The position numbers were made by a program, and so were the translations under genes. The notes below the pieces were generated by a model. The model worked only from the letters and a program-made list of their open reading frames with translations, made no database searches and was not told where the DNA came from. This document shows, in pieces, positions 16,546-23,121 of a stretch of DNA of 40,921 nt. Position 1 is the stretch's first letter; every line of letters starts with the position of its first letter. This DNA is from Bacteroidales bacterium (GTDB lineage Bacteria > Bacteroidota > Bacteroidia > Bacteroidales > UBA7960), in assembly GCA_003567625.1 (NCBI GenBank), contig PWZB01000104.1:1-40921 (forward strand), given 5' to 3'.

Positions 16546-16746
16546 ATGAAAGGCAAGTTGGTATCGGCTATTGTTTTTATTGCTACTCTTGTTTATATAC
16601 TTATGTGGGTATGGCCGCCTTTGTGGTGGCAGGTACCCGTTGCAATATTTTTAGCCGGCACCAGTGCAGGTATTGTTAGAGGATGTATGAACGCCAGGCT
16701 GTCTGACCTTTTTCAATCTTCCGATAAGAACGACGACAAATCATAG
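16546..16746 (+). CDS. Small two-helix membrane protein, opposite strand (moron candidate)
   Basis: A 66-residue plus-strand ORF divergent from the tape measure and overlapping the end of the frameshift extension by 34 nt. It has two membrane helices (residues 4-20, 24-42) with WVWPPLWWQ between them and a charged tail (DLFQSSDKNDDKS). It is the only plus-strand gene in the 13-kb tail/capsid block, which suggests a lysogeny-expressed moron such as a superinfection-exclusion protein. No homology is recognised, and it may be antisense chance. Confidence 0.5.
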   Translation: MKGKLVSAIVFIATLVYILMWVWPPLWWQVPVAIFLAGTSAGIVRGCMNARLSDLFQSSDKNDDKS

Positions 16747-17233
16747 TTCTTTGTAGCAAGCTCCATCTCTCTTATTCGTTCCAGGTGTCCTATTTTAACG
16801 CCCAGCTCTTCATCGGTCAGTTTCTCTGGCTCATCACATATCCTGTAATATCTCAACATTGCATGCAGGAAGCCGAAATAATCCCTGCCGGCATTTTCCC
16901 TGGCGCCGGCTACAGCTTTTTTATGTAGCTCTCCTGTATTTTGACAAGCTCCGTAAGCTTGCTTGATGCAGCAAGAAAGAGCTCATCGTCTTTTTTTATC
17001 TCCTCATCACCTCCAAGCCAGCATGATTCCAGGATCGCCTCGTTCCATTTATAGGGATCTTCGCCCCCCGTAATTGATGCAAATGAAAGTTCCTTCCTGC
17101 CCGGCTTTTTCAGATAACACACCTTTCCGGCAGTGCCAATTTCAAAGATCTCGCCGTGCTTTTGCTTCCACTTTGCTATCTGTTCGGCTGTAGCTTGCCC
17201 GCTTGCAGCAGGCTTTTTTTTATCCTTTGTCAT
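16713..17233 (-). CDS. Tail assembly chaperone, -1 frameshift product
   Basis: The short form (16910-17233, 107 residues) ends ESYIKKL. At the end of that frame the minus strand reads A_AAA_AAG (plus 16916-16922), a canonical slippery heptamer in the right phase, two codons before the stop. A -1 shift fuses the protein to 67 further codons (GCT at 16916 to TGA at 16713), beginning AVAGARENAGRDYFGFLHAML and ending LSSFLSED. Short and long forms of such pairs (Mu gp41/gp41', lambda G/GT) chaperone the tape measure during tail assembly, and this pair lies directly before the tape measure as expected. Confidence 0.8.
16910..17233 (-). CDS. Tail assembly chaperone, short (unshifted) form
   Basis: A 107-residue Lys-rich protein; the body (IFEIGTAGKVCYLKKPGRKELSFA, then KWNEAILESCWLGGDEEIKKDDELF) is of the kind found before tape-measure genes. 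Ribosomes that do not slip at 16916-16922 stop at TAG 16910. A 12-nt gap separates it from the tube gene. Its abundance relative to the long form would set the chaperone ratio. Confidence 0.75.
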   Translation of the reverse strand: MTKDKKKPAASGQATAEQIAKWKQKHGEIFEIGTAGKVCYLKKPGRKELSFASITGGEDPYKWNEAILESCWLGGDEEIKKDDELFLAASSKLTELVKIQESYIKKL

Positions 17234-17244
17234 AATATAATTAA

Positions 17245-17664
17245 TTAACCGCTATATTCAACTCCGAGTGCAATAAACGGAAGTGCTATTTCCATAAACT
17301 TATCGTTTTGCCTCAGATTTTTAGACACTTCCGAGATTGAAGCAAACTTCACCACGTCAACAACGACAGGGCCGCCGCCTTTAGGCACATAAGCGACCAC
17401 TATATCAAACTCGAAGTCTGTTATGTCATCGTATCCGTTCTGTCGTGCAAAACGTATCATAGCTTCAAGCTCGCTCTGCATAAGCGTGAGTGTGCCGTCA
17501 TAAGACTTATTGCCGTACTGAATGCCCATGGGCTTGTCACCTGCACCGTAAACAGCTTCTTTCTCCCGTGCCGGCTTATACTCAATGCCTCGTATGCCTA
17601 AAAACTTACGACCAAGAGCTACTACCTCTAAATTTGACCAGCTGTATTCTTTTGAATTAAACAT
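17245..17664 (-). CDS. Tail tube protein
   Basis: A 139-residue protein right after the sheath gene, the Mu/P2 tube position. Features: a beta-rich body (YSWSNLEVVALGRKFLGIRGIEYK, GNKSYDGTLTLMQSELEAM) and DFEFDIVVAYVP. It forms the inner tail tube through which DNA passes. Confidence 0.75.
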   Translation of the reverse strand: MFNSKEYSWSNLEVVALGRKFLGIRGIEYKPAREKEAVYGAGDKPMGIQYGNKSYDGTLTLMQSELEAMIRFARQNGYDDITDFEFDIVVAYVPKGGGPVVVDVVKFASISEVSKNLRQNDKFMEIALPFIALGVEYSG

Positions 17665-17700
17665 TGTCTTTTGTTTTACTTAGTTATTAAAGTTTTATTG

Positions 17701-18873
17701 CTATTGCTCCAAAGCCGGGTTTTTAAAACCGAGCTTAACTACGATCTTCTTGAGTGTTCCCATCGGTGTGATCTCGCAGACAACTGCCAGTTCACCGGTA
17801 GAAAGGACATTCTGCCCGGGGTCAACATAAGCTTCGAAATTGCTTATTTCATTTGACATAAGCAAGTCAACCGCATTTTCGATCCGCTTTTCAAAGTACT
17901 TACATGTAGACGCGGGCAAATTGCCATCTTCATCAACCTCAACATTATCAAGAAGCTCGTCAACATAAGTAACGTAGGTAATAGTGATTGCTTTGTCGAT
18001 CGTCCGTCCAAGCGACAGGCTGTTATAGTCGTCGGTTAGCGGTGCGGCTACGGGGTCATCGTTGAAATAGAACCCGTTTTTGCCATGATAGGCACGTGGA
18101 AAGATAAATCCTTTCGTATGAAGTGCTCCCCACATGCTTTCGCAATCTTGTGCTTTACTGCCATCTGTCATCCATGCACTAACAGCTATGGCACCGTCTT
18201 TCACGCGGCCCAAGTTGCGATGTACAGCGATATCTGCCATCCTTCCTATTGTAAGTCCAATGGCAGCAAGCCCATCTTCATTATCAGCCCACATTACTAT
18301 ACCCACACGGTTGTAGCTTGATTCGCGCAGATTAATAAGGTTACCGGTTTCGCCGTCCCATGCGAAGGCAGGCAATATAGCCCTTGCAGGCTTATAATCG
18401 TCCGCATAATCATCAAGAAGCGATTGAAGGTTTGCCATAGCAGCTTCTACGTCTGCATCAATCCCATTCGTAATTGTAGGTGAATACATTTCGTCCGGCT
18501 TACGATTAATGCCCAGCACCCTTATCTTGCCACCGGCTGCATCAAGCAGCTTTTTTACGATATTGCCGGCTTCGGTTTTATCGCAAACGGTTTCGAGGGT
18601 TGTGGTGTCTGAATATAGTATAATCCATAATTCAGCACCATCGCCGGCTTTGTCGTAAAATGCTTTTATACATTTATCAGCCAGCGGGTTATTTTCGGCT
18701 GTGATTTTAAGCGTTTCAAGATCACGTACACTGAATATCTGCTTAGGCTCATTAAGTCCAATGCCGTCAGTGGCTGAACCGCTTAGCACCAGCCCGGCGA
18801 TGCCGTCCTGCGTGGGTGTAACCCCGCCCAGCCCGCCTTCGCCTAATTGTATATCAACCTTTGGTAATCCCAT
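17701..18873 (-). CDS. Contractile tail sheath protein (DUF2586-like)
   Basis: A sheath protein of 390 residues from the Met at 18873 (MGLPKVDIQLGEGGLGG); the track start adds two codons. The N-terminal domain (QDGIAGLVLSGSA, FSVRDLETLKITAENNPLADKCIKAFY) and the C-terminal part (TYVDELLDNVEVDEDGNLP, CKYFEKRIENAVDLLMSNEISNFEAYVDP) match DUF2586 sheaths of Bacteroidota Mu-like phages. Contraction of this layer drives the tube into the cell, marking the phage as a myovirus. Confidence 0.8.
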   Translation of the reverse strand: MGLPKVDIQLGEGGLGGVTPTQDGIAGLVLSGSATDGIGLNEPKQIFSVRDLETLKITAENNPLADKCIKAFYDKAGDGAELWIILYSDTTTLETVCDKTEAGNIVKKLLDAAGGKIRVLGINRKPDEMYSPTITNGIDADVEAAMANLQSLLDDYADDYKPARAILPAFAWDGETGNLINLRESSYNRVGIVMWADNEDGLAAIGLTIGRMADIAVHRNLGRVKDGAIAVSAWMTDGSKAQDCESMWGALHTKGFIFPRAYHGKNGFYFNDDPVAAPLTDDYNSLSLGRTIDKAITITYVTYVDELLDNVEVDEDGNLPASTCKYFEKRIENAVDLLMSNEISNFEAYVDPGQNVLSTGELAVVCEITPMGTLKKIVVKLGFKNPALEQ

Positions 18874-18875
18874 GA

Positions 18876-19145
18876 TCAATGTCTTTTAATGATTTTTAAT
18901 TCGCCCTTTTTTAGAGTTCTTTGATGATTTTGCGCCAAGCTTTTTTCACGAAATACCTGCCCGTCCGATGTGCGGTAAAACACATCACATTTGGGGTAGG
19001 CTTTAAAATAGGGTTCTATGCGCTTGTCAGCTTCAGGAGCCTTAGGCTCTTCCTTTTTGGTTTCATCGGCACCGGTAGCAGAAGTGTTTTTCAACTCTTC
19101 TGCTTTTTTATCCTGGTTGCCTTGTTTTTGTTTGTTCTTTGACAT
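18876..19145 (-). CDS. Small hypothetical protein before the sheath gene
   Basis: An 89-residue protein with a charged low-complexity start (KNKQKQGNQDKKAEELKN, rich in K, E, A, P) and a folded C-terminus (YPKCDVFYRTSDGQVFREKSLAQNHQ). No function recognised. It ends 3 nt before the sheath start and follows the spanin-like gene by 1 nt, so it belongs to the lysis-tail transcript. A tail-terminator role by position is a guess. Confidence 0.6.
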   Translation of the reverse strand: MSKNKQKQGNQDKKAEELKNTSATGADETKKEEPKAPEADKRIEPYFKAYPKCDVFYRTSDGQVFREKSLAQNHQRTLKKGELKIIKRH

Positions 19146-19146
19146 T

Positions 19147-19605
19147 TTACTTTAATTTTAAAATTATTATTGCAACAATTATTAATATAATTAATGGCAG
19201 CGCAACACCGGCAGCATTTGCCCATCCACGCCACAACTGTTCTCTCCTGCTTAAAGGTGGTGGTTTAAACACTTTTTGCGAAACTTCAACCCTCACCGTA
19301 TCTGTTATGGTAACACTATCACAATCAGCTCTTATTTCAAGCGCATCTTCATAGGCGCTTTTCCAGTAGCTTATTTTTGCCCGGCTTTCTGGATCTTCGA
19401 TAACAACCGTATCGCCCGGGACCATAAACGGAATTGTATCAAGCATTATCCTGGTAACTATACTGTCGCGTGGCACTGTTACACTATACTCAACATCAAC
19501 CGTATCAATAACAGTGTCGCCGTATTTTTGAATACAACGCTCGTAAGTAGTACAGCTGCTGATTATCATTACGAGAATGAACGATATTATAAATGCTGTT
19601 TTCAT
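19147..19605 (-). CDS. Unimolecular spanin-like lysis lipoprotein
   Basis: A 152-residue protein. The N-terminus is a lipoprotein signal with lipobox ISSC at Cys18. About 110 periplasmic residues follow, rich in beta and Thr-Val (DTVIDTVDVEYSVTVP), and the C-terminus is one transmembrane helix (LPLIILIIVAIIIL, 133-149). A lipid anchor at one end and a helix at the other, spanning outer and inner membrane, is the u-spanin architecture of phage T1 gp11. It lies next to the endolysin, which it overlaps by 4 nt. Confidence 0.72.
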   Translation of the reverse strand: MKTAFIISFILVMIISSCTTYERCIQKYGDTVIDTVDVEYSVTVPRDSIVTRIMLDTIPFMVPGDTVVIEDPESRAKISYWKSAYEDALEIRADCDSVTITDTVRVEVSQKVFKPPPLSRREQLWRGWANAAGVALPLIILIIVAIIILKLK

Positions 19606-20012
19606 AATTCCCTGTATTCTTCACGTGCATCAAAACACGGGCACGCTTTTGCCACACCCGGAAAATCTCTGTGCCCTTGTACTTTTGCCAACGGGTATTT
19701 TGCCTGCAGCTCAATTATCAAAGACTTCAGGCTTGTTTTTTGCGCAACAGTCCTGTTGTCAATTGCATTTCCTTGCGTATCAATTCCGCCAATGTAAGCA
19801 ACATGTACGCTGTGGTGGTTTTCGCCACGCACCCCATTGGCAATCTTATCATCAGGCTGCAGCTGAGTTATTCTACCATCCGGCTCAACTATATAATTAT
19901 ACCCGGGATTACGCCAACCAAGCGTGTTTTGCCAATAGTTTTTTATTGACTCAACAGTAGCTGTCTGCGATGTTGCAGTACAGTGAGCTACTATGTAATT
20001 AATTTGCCTCAT
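19602..20012 (-). CDS. N-acetylmuramoyl-L-alanine amidase (endolysin)
   Basis: Amidase_2 family, 136 residues from the Met at 20012 (MRQINYIVAHCTATSQ); the track start adds 9. Zinc ligands are visible: His in YIVAHCT, then HRDFPG and the Cys in KACPCFD (T7-lysozyme-like His, His, Cys). SVHVAYIGGID is the conserved middle strand. It cuts the amide bond between MurNAc and L-Ala. No signal peptide, so it needs a holin. Its start overlaps the stop of the upstream membrane protein (TAATG). Confidence 0.88.
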   Translation of the reverse strand: MRQINYIVAHCTATSQTATVESIKNYWQNTLGWRNPGYNYIVEPDGRITQLQPDDKIANGVRGENHHSVHVAYIGGIDTQGNAIDNRTVAQKTSLKSLIIELQAKYPLAKVQGHRDFPGVAKACPCFDAREEYREL

Positions 20013-20350
20013 TACTTTTCCTGGTGTTTTGAAATACAATCCAATTCCTTTTTAAGCTTACTGTTATCCCGCTTGAGCGTCGAAACTTCTCTCATTAGTT
20101 TATCAACTTCTTTTCGTAGTTTCAAATTTTCCTCACGTAGTTCCTTCATTTCACCACTTATCGCCGTGTATTGTTTGTTAAAATCCAATGCAGTCCTTTG
20201 CCACATCTCAATGATATTTTGCATGTTCTTAATTACTAGGCTGTCGGCTTCCGCCTTCTTTCTCCGCCTGCCGTAAAACCAACCTGCAAAGCCTGTTGCT
20301 AACGCAGCAAGCGCCGGTATGATAACTTTGTATACAATTGGTTCTATCAT
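20012..20350 (-). CDS. Membrane-anchored coiled-coil protein in the lysis cassette
   Basis: A protein of 112 residues from the Met at 20350 (MIEPIVYKVIIPALAALATGFAGWFYGRRRKKAEAD). One helix (7-26), then a basic cluster GRRRKKA and a long coiled coil (residues 60-105, KELREENLKLRKEVDKLMREVSTLKRD). By the positive-inside rule the coiled coil would be cytoplasmic, unlike Rz. It sits where a holin or i-spanin is expected but matches neither well. Unknown; holin-associated is a guess. The track start at 20380 would overlap the terminator hairpin. Confidence 0.7.
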   Translation of the reverse strand: MIEPIVYKVIIPALAALATGFAGWFYGRRRKKAEADSLVIKNMQNIIEMWQRTALDFNKQYTAISGEMKELREENLKLRKEVDKLMREVSTLKRDNSKLKKELDCISKHQEK

Positions 20351-20364
20351 TGAGCTTTTTGAGA

Positions 20365-20400
20365 AATATTGCAGAGACACCTAAGCGTCCCTGCAATATT
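20365..20400 (-). terminator. Stem-loop terminator after the major capsid gene
   Basis: A 14-bp stem (AATATTGCAGAGAC / GTCCCTGCAATATT, one mismatch) with an 8-nt loop lies 50 nt beyond the capsid stop. It could limit read-through into the lysis and tail genes and so raise capsid mRNA, or act as a processing site. The T-run on the minus side is weak. Confidence 0.65.
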
Positions 20401-20449
20401 TTAATTAAAAAATGAACGTGCTACCTGCAGCTATTGAATACTGGTTATT

Positions 20450-21472
20450 TTACCCACTAATATCGTATTTGCTTACAATCGCCCCAATGGCTTCCTGCTT
20501 CTTAGGCAATGCTATAAAGTAATGCCTGAAATTAATTAGATTTTCCTGGGTCAATGGGTTATCCTTTGCCGCACTCATATATGTTTTTGTACTACCTGTA
20601 CACTTAAACATTCGTGGTGCATAAAAAGCCACACTTGCCTGGAAATCCTTAGTGCCCGGAACGCTGCCAAACGCTTTCTTTTCTTCCGTATCGCCGTCAT
20701 AAAGCGGGTTTTCAGAATATGGGTAAACTTCAAAACTATACATGTTGGCTATTTTGCCGCTTGTATAGTTATAATACTGATCCCTGAACTTCTGATCTAC
20801 TTCGAGCAGGTCATTAACGTGATCCGAGCACAGGATCAGTATGCGGTTTTTTTCAGGCACCTTCAGGTCATCGAAATGTTTTTTCATCTTAATTATATCC
20901 TTACGTGTTATTGCCTTCCGGTCAACATCAGCTAGCTTTTCTCCTGTTGTGACTACAATTGGTGTGGCTGCAGTATGGGATTGAGGGCCGAATGCATGAA
21001 CAGCTTTATCGTGCTTAGTTTCTGTAATTACAGCCTTATGCCTCTCAATAACACTTGCCATCTTATCATGTGAGATTGCAAACAGCTCATCGTCGGTTAT
21101 CTTGGTTGCCTTGGTTTGAAATTTGTCAAGACTTATAGATATATCAGCATCTGCCAGGTCTTGTACATCAATCGGATAGGTTGTGTTGTTTACCAACACT
21201 TCCGGGTCAGCCCCGACATCAACAAGGTGAATAACGTCGTATTGTGCGTACTGGCTAAAATCAGGTATTTTGGCAAGAAATGTAGCAGCATCATCATGAC
21301 GAAAGGCTTTCACCATTTCGCCTGTCCAAACTTCCGGAAATAGTCCTGTCTTAATACCATCGCTTTGTGGTATGAATGATAAGCCGGCTCCGGCAGCCGC
21401 ACCCAGCGGTCCTGCTATCATAAGCCCGACCAGTATATTCATCATTAGAATTACGAATTTCATCGGTTTCAT
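20450..21472 (-). CDS. Major capsid protein
   Basis: A 340-residue protein right after the protease/scaffold gene. Features of Mu-like capsid: YTVHL-type core (FSQYAQYDVIHLVDVGADPEVLVNN), KTDELFAISHDKMASVIERHK, and a C-terminal AKDNPLTQENLINFRHYFIALP. The N-terminus is odd: a hydrophobic stretch (FVILMMNILVGLMIAGPLGAAAGAG, residues 6-30) that looks like a signal or membrane segment rather than a capsid N-arm. A strong terminator follows. It would form the icosahedral shell after proteolysis. Confidence 0.8.
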   Translation of the reverse strand: MKPMKFVILMMNILVGLMIAGPLGAAAGAGLSFIPQSDGIKTGLFPEVWTGEMVKAFRHDDAATFLAKIPDFSQYAQYDVIHLVDVGADPEVLVNNTTYPIDVQDLADADISISLDKFQTKATKITDDELFAISHDKMASVIERHKAVITETKHDKAVHAFGPQSHTAATPIVVTTGEKLADVDRKAITRKDIIKMKKHFDDLKVPEKNRILILCSDHVNDLLEVDQKFRDQYYNYTSGKIANMYSFEVYPYSENPLYDGDTEEKKAFGSVPGTKDFQASVAFYAPRMFKCTGSTKTYMSAAKDNPLTQENLINFRHYFIALPKKQEAIGAIVSKYDISG

Positions 21473-21511
21473 TGTCTCTGTGTTTTTAATTGGTTTATGA
21501 ATAAATTACTT

Positions 21512-21955
21512 TTATTTCAAATTCGGTTCGAAGCCGTAATGCTGGTTAAACAACAGCTTGTAGGTTTCTACGTCGTCGCTCTTGAGCTGCTCGAGCTCCG
21601 CTTCGGTATAGTCTTCCCACTTCTCTTTTTTTGTCACAGCACCACCACCTTTTGAACCTGCGCCCTTATCAATAAGTTCTGTTGGCTTAACGGCAGGTTC
21701 TATGCCGCCGAGTGTTTCGTTAAGCATGTCCAGTCCGACCTTGTCGCCAAGGCTGACGTAATGCTCTTTTTGCTTTTCGGTGATGCGCTTCTCACGTATC
21801 GCCGTTTCAACAGCATTTGTGATAGCTTTCAACCGAATTTCAGACTCTGATGTCTGGAGAGTTTCGATCTTTGTATTGAGAGCTCCAATAGCCTCAAGGA
21901 TTGTTTTTTCGTTGGCATCTTCTGCCAGGCCGAGTTTTAATGCAATGTTTTTCAT
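21512..21955 (-). CDS. Nested scaffold protein, internal start of the protease gene
   Basis: An in-frame ATG at 21955 (MKNIALKLGLAEDANEKT) lies exactly where the protease ends and the coiled scaffold begins, after a KTKEKQT linker. In Mu and related phages a scaffold (gpZ) is made from an internal start of the protease gene (gpI). Here the sequence before the ATG (AAAGAAAAACAAACA) is A-rich, typical of Bacteroidota starts. The product would have 147 residues. Confidence 0.55.
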   Translation of the reverse strand: MKNIALKLGLAEDANEKTILEAIGALNTKIETLQTSESEIRLKAITNAVETAIREKRITEKQKEHYVSLGDKVGLDMLNETLGGIEPAVKPTELIDKGAGSKGGGAVTKKEKWEDYTEAELEQLKSDDVETYKLLFNQHYGFEPNLK

Positions 21956-22471
21956 TGTTTGTTTTTCTTTTGTTTTAATTTCAGGTAAAAAAGAAAGATC
22001 GGTATCATCGGTCAGGGTCACATACTTTCCGGTTTCACGGTTTTTGATCGCCATGGCGTCGTCATTGGCTCCTATGTCACTAACGCTTACTTCATCAAGC
22101 CGCCACTTGGTTAATGTGGCATATTTTTGCCCCGGCATCAGGTGTTTGCTGTCTTCTGAAAATTCAATGGGTGTAAGTCCCGGGCTCACCATTTTATATA
22201 TTCCCTTATCCCACTTATCTGCTACTTTCTTGGCAAATGGATCCTCGGTGTCGAATTCAAGCTCGCCCATTACTTTCCCGTCTTCTTTCCTTACGTTATT
22301 AACCTTGCCAATGGGCATGATCTCATCTTCAGTGCCGCGCCACGGTCTCATATGCATCCACAACAGTATTGGATTCTTTTTGTATTGTGAAAGATCGGCA
22401 CCTTCGGTCAGCACCCTGAACCCTTTCCGGTTTAACCGTTCACTGCTTATTACGACAGTTCTGTTTTTCAC
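21512..22471 (-). CDS. Prohead protease with C-terminal scaffold (Mu gpI/gpZ-like)
   Basis: A 319-residue fusion. Residues 1-150 look like an S78/HK97-type prohead protease: NPILLWMHMRPW with the likely catalytic His (H40) and YKMVSPGLTPIEF with the likely Ser (S96). The C-terminal half (from residue 173) is a helical, Lys/Glu-rich scaffold (ANEKTILEAIGALNTKIETLQ), typical of an internal scaffold gene starting at 21955 (see next). It precedes the capsid by 39 nt. The gene starts the minus-strand late block from the divergent operator region. Confidence 0.78.
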   Translation of the reverse strand: MKNRTVVISSERLNRKGFRVLTEGADLSQYKKNPILLWMHMRPWRGTEDEIMPIGKVNNVRKEDGKVMGELEFDTEDPFAKKVADKWDKGIYKMVSPGLTPIEFSEDSKHLMPGQKYATLTKWRLDEVSVSDIGANDDAMAIKNRETGKYVTLTDDTDLSFLPEIKTKEKQTMKNIALKLGLAEDANEKTILEAIGALNTKIETLQTSESEIRLKAITNAVETAIREKRITEKQKEHYVSLGDKVGLDMLNETLGGIEPAVKPTELIDKGAGSKGGGAVTKKEKWEDYTEAELEQLKSDDVETYKLLFNQHYGFEPNLK

Positions 22472-22541
22472 TTTCTTTTGATTTTGATTTTAATCATGCA
22501 ACTGCAAAAGAAACACAGCCTGATACTATTTGCAAATTTTA

Positions 22542-22577
22542 TTGTCATACTGACAATAAAACTTGTCAGTATGACAA
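22542..22577. promoter_or_regulatory. Two palindromic operators between divergent late genes
   Basis: TTGTCA-TAC-TGACAA (22542-22556) and TTGTCA-GTA-TGACAA (22563-22577) are identical-arm palindromes with centres 21 bp apart, two helical turns. Together they also form a large inverted repeat. They lie midway in the 161-bp gap between the minus-strand protease and the plus-strand terminase, where no clear -33/-7 pair is visible. This is consistent with a dimeric activator or repressor controlling both late directions. No other copy was seen in the window. Confidence 0.75.
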
Positions 22578-22632
22578 TAATGTTTCCTTTTTGCCTTTCG
22601 ATTATTTTCTTTTGTAAAAAATAATATGAGAG

Positions 22633-23121
22633 ATGACATCAGAGATTAAGAAGAAAAAACGGGTAAGGGATGAAAGTAAATACGAACATGCCTGGCTTTT
22701 GTTTTCACAAAAAGTAAGCCGGCAGGAAATTGCCCGCAGGGTAGGTATTGCCGAAAGAACACTTACACGTTGGATTACAAATGACGACTGGCACTCAAGA
22801 CGTGCTGCAGCAAACATAACTCGTGATGAGCTGATCAATAAAACCCTTAAGCTTATTGACGGGCTTTTGGAAAAGAGCCTTGAGGATGACAGTGCTGACA
22901 GCAGCGGACTGGCTGACAAGCTTAGCAAGCTTGCCGGGGCAATAAAAAACCTTGACAAGCAAGCCAACGTGGTTGATATCATCCAGGTCTTTATGACTTT
23001 CAATCGCTGGCTCATGAGCCGGCAGGCTATTGATGCCACGCTTACTGACGATCTGATCAAAACAATCAACAGGTATCAGGATACATTTATCAATGAACGT
23101 TTAGCACATCAAAAAGAATGA
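22633..23121 (+). CDS. Terminase small subunit (Mu gp27/DUF1804-like)
   Basis: A 162-residue DNA-binding protein. The helix-turn-helix KYEHAWLLFSQKVSRQEIARRVGIAERTLTRWITNDDWHSRR (residues 16-57) is typical of small terminases. The helical rest (DDLIKTINRYQDTFINERL) mediates oligomerisation. It recognises viral DNA and feeds the large subunit. It starts the plus-strand late block and overlaps the large-subunit start by 4 nt. Confidence 0.85.
   Translation: MTSEIKKKKRVRDESKYEHAWLLFSQKVSRQEIARRVGIAERTLTRWITNDDWHSRRAAANITRDELINKTLKLIDGLLEKSLEDDSADSSGLADKLSKLAGAIKNLDKQANVVDIIQVFMTFNRWLMSRQAIDATLTDDLIKTINRYQDTFINERLAHQKE

Noticed and set aside
19276-19797. 173-residue plus-strand ORF
   Set aside because: Antisense to spanin and amidase, which have clear motifs.
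21780-22481. 233-residue plus-strand ORF
   Set aside because: Antisense of the protease/scaffold gene; Ser/Phe/Leu-rich.
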